Shown in pieces: positions 6,812-8,127 of a stretch of 8,127 nt of DNA. Position 1 is the stretch's first letter. Each line of letters opens with the position of its first letter. A program made the position numbers and the translations under genes. This DNA comes from Anaerolineae bacterium (GTDB taxonomy: Bacteria; Chloroflexota; Anaerolineae; B4-G1; SLSP01), in contig JAFGSL010000107.1 in NCBI GenBank assembly GCA_016934645.1, positions 1 through 8,127 on the forward strand. The letters run 5' to 3'. The notes under the pieces are model-generated. The model had not been told where the DNA came from and ran no database searches. It worked only from the letters and a program-made list of their open reading frames with translations.

Positions 6812-8127
6812 GCAGCCGCCTGATCGACATCATCACGGCCCGCGATCCAGACGTGCGCAACCGCTCGCTGGACGCCTTCTGCCGCGCCGCGCCGCTGCAA
6901 GAGTTACTCGATGAGTGCGCGGCGCTCGAGGCTTTCCGCCGCGCCAGCAACAACCTCTACGAGCGCGTGCGCGCGCTGTTCTTCCTCTACGCCATTCACC
7001 GGTTTCACATTCCCCCCCTCTTATCCCCCCCGACGGGGGGGACGTCAGAAATCTCCCCCCCATCGGGGGGAACAGAGGGGGGGCTAATCCCCTACGATGG
7101 CTACATGCACCTGCTCCAACGCCGCTTCGAAGAAGCCATCGACTGCTTCCTCGACCTGCAAACGGCGCACGGCCCCACGGACGCCATCTCCAGCGCACTG
7201 GCCGAGGCCTACCACCGCCTGGGTTTCCAGACGTTGGCCGATCAAGTGCGTCGCAGCGTGCGTTCCGTGCGCGGCAACCAATGGATGTTCCGCACCGGCC
7301 ATCCGATGGATCACCCGCTGCGCGTGCGCCGGGAGCTGTTGCAGCGCTCCGCCGAAGGGCTATTCCCCATTCTCCACGAAGCCACGCCCGTCCGTATGGA
7401 TCTCTCACACAGCGGCTGGAGCGACATTTTCTTCCTGGGGATGGACTTCCCAGAAGGTGCGCGCGTTCTCAATGTCTCCATCGATCTGGCGGTGCATGGC
7501 CGCGATCCCAAACCGCGTCCACCCGTCGAGGCCTACATCCGCGTCATCGACGAACCGCTTCTGCGGCTGGTGAGTGTCGATCTTGGCGCCGTCGCCGAAA
7601 TCACCAACCTTGCCGAGGTCTTCGACTACGCGCGCGATTACCTGGGCCTGCTTAAGGCGGCCATCATTGCAGCGGGGATCATCCCACCAGGGATGGAGGG
7701 CTCCGGTGAACGCTTGCAGGACGTGCTTGCGCGGATCGTCCCCCCCTTAATCCCCCCCGGGGGGGGGGAAACACTGGTCTCCCCCCCAGTGGGGGGGAAT
7801 AAGGGGGGGTACGGCCTTGAACTAGTCAGCCAGGTCAACGGCATCCCTAAAGGTTCACGGCTGGCCGTCTCCACCAGCCTGCTGGCGTGCCTTATCGCCG
7901 TCTGTATGCGCGCCACCGGGCAGACACAGGCGCTCACGGGGATGCTCCAGGAACACGAACGCCGTCTCGTCGCTGCGCGCGCCATCCTGGGCGAGTGGCT
8001 CGCCGGATCGGGCGGCGGATGGCAGGATTCCGGCGGCGTCTGGCCTGGCATGAAGCTCATCACCGGGCAACTCGCCGGCCCCGACGATCCCGAATACGGC
8101 ATCAGCCGCGGACGCCTGCTGCCCGGC
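6808..8127 (+). CDS. GHMP-family sugar kinase, L-fucokinase-like (3' end outside window)
   Basis: The frame is open for 440 codons from the ATG at 6808 to the window edge with no stop. Residues 1-190 are a mostly helical N-terminal region ([20 protein letters not shown]). The GHMP kinase fold begins near 190: [11 protein letters not shown] at 196-206 followed by [13 protein letters not shown] matches the N-terminal substrate-binding strand of fucokinase and heptokinase types. [12 protein letters not shown] at 346-357 is the ATP-binding loop, and GGGWQDSGG at 402-410 carries the likely catalytic Asp (D407) and closely resembles the motif of bacterial L-fucokinases. The ATP loop departs from the usual GSGLGSSA (R351, A353 replace Gly). 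The enzyme would phosphorylate the anomeric carbon of a free sugar with ATP, feeding the upstream nucleotidyltransferase, with which it overlaps by 4 bp. Two poly-C/poly-G palindromic elements are inserted in frame, adding about residues 69-92 and 312-334. The sugar substrate is not known. Confidence 0.78.
   Translation, partial: MSSRLIDIITARDPDVRNRSLDAFCRAAPLQELLDECAALEAFRRASNNLYERVRALFFLYAIHRFHIPPLLSPPTGGTSEISPPSGGTEGGLIPYDGYMHLLQRRFEEAIDCFLDLQTAHGPTDAISSALAEAYHRLGFQTLADQVRRSVRSVRGNQWMFRTGHPMDHPLRVRRELLQRSAEGLFPILHEATPVRMDLSHSGWSDIFFLGMDFPEGARVLNVSIDLAVHGRDPKPRPPVEAYIRVIDEPLLRLVSVDLGAVAEITNLAEVFDYARDYLGLLKAAIIAAGIIPPGMEGSGERLQDVLARIVPPLIPPGGGETLVSPPVGGNKGGYGLELVSQVNGIPKGSRLAVSTSLLACLIAVCMRATGQTQALTGMLQEHERRLVAARAILGEWLAGSGGGWQDSGGVWPGMKLITGQLAGPDDPEYGISRGRLLPG
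7012..7083. repeat. C7/G7 palindromic element A, in frame inside the kinase gene
   Basis: A 72-bp unit bounded by C7 (7012-7018) and G7 (7077-7083). The outer arms (C7-TCTTAT-C7 and G6-AACAGA-G7) are reverse complements except for two mismatches. Inside are two smaller hairpins, C7-GAC-G7 (7025-7041) and C7-ATC-G6 (7055-7070). It adds 24 codons with no stop, giving the pattern PPL-PP-GG then SPP-GG-GG in the kinase N-terminal region. Confidence 0.85.
7740..7809. repeat. C7/G7 palindromic element B, in frame inside the kinase gene
   Basis: A 70-bp unit with the same plan as element A: outer arms C7-TTAAT-C7 (7740-7758) and G7-AATAA-G7 (7791-7809) with one mismatch. It contains an inner C7/G10 pair (7752-7768) and a C7-AGT-G7 hairpin (7781-7797). 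It is read in the same phase as element A and adds about 23 Pro/Gly-rich residues just before the ATP-binding loop of the kinase. The G10 tract at 7759-7768 is the longest homopolymer in the window. Confidence 0.85.

Noticed and set aside
6915..7655. A 246-codon plus-strand frame overlapping the kinase gene
   Set aside because: It is the out-of-phase shadow of the kinase frame, is Arg/Pro/Ala-rich without any domain, while the 6808 frame holds GHMP motifs and stays open to the window end.
7012..7809. Two-copy CRISPR-like repeat pattern
   Set aside because: Only two copies, 656 bp apart with coding sequence between them, and each copy is internally palindromic with poly-C/G arms; there are no spacers or cas genes.
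6808..8127. Kinase gene as a pseudogene broken by repeat insertions
   Set aside because: Both insertions keep the frame, no stop occurs in 440 codons, and the motifs before, between and after them are all in one frame.

Overview
The window looks like a piece of a moderately GC-rich bacterial chromosome. The gene repertoire fits a filamentous Chloroflexota (Anaerolineae-like) genome: a very large caspase-like/STAND protein, membrane-anchored Ig/LysM and helix-hairpin-helix proteins, an unusual sugar nucleotidyltransferase/kinase pair, and poly-C/poly-G palindromic repeats. This placement is an inference from gene types; no rRNA or other taxonomic marker is present.

Layout. Positions 1-321 hold the 3' end of an IS4-type DDE transposase, cut by the window edge. 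A strong bidirectional hairpin terminator (368-390) separates it from a convergent two-gene minus-strand operon. The operon runs from 2084 down to 423: first a membrane-anchored coiled-coil/helix-hairpin-helix protein, then a membrane-anchored protein with two Ig-like modules and a C-terminal LysM domain. A 247-bp AT-rich divergent intergenic region (2085-2331) follows, with a perfect -10 box on each strand and small dyads. It separates the operon from a plus-strand gene for a 1173-residue protein (2332-5853) with the order CHAT peptidase, NACHT-like NTPase, HEAT-like repeats. After a hairpin-bearing spacer (5854-5956) comes a translationally coupled pair overlapping by ATGA: a GalU-like sugar-1-phosphate nucleotidyltransferase (5957-6811) and a GHMP-family, L-fucokinase-like sugar kinase (6808 to beyond 8127).

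How the genes may work together. The kinase and nucleotidyltransferase probably form a two-step route from a free sugar to a nucleotide sugar. The CHAT-NACHT-HEAT protein has the build of a self-contained sensor-switch-protease (caspase-like effector, nucleotide-driven oligomerisation switch, solenoid sensor), the arrangement seen in bacterial NLR-like immune or cell-death proteins. No partner or substrate gene is evident next to it. The two minus-strand genes look like envelope proteins and share its upstream region.

Most unusual observations. The kinase gene is interrupted twice by a roughly 70-bp C7/G7 palindromic element, both times in frame and in the same coding phase, so the gene stays open through all 440 visible codons. 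Because the element is a near-palindrome, both of its strands encode almost the same Pro/Gly-rich peptide pattern. It resembles in principle the protein-coding palindromic elements known from Rickettsia, but here it consists of poly-C/poly-G arms. The CHAT-NACHT-HEAT protein, with intact catalytic and Walker residues, is the best candidate for an uncharacterised defence or cell-death system.
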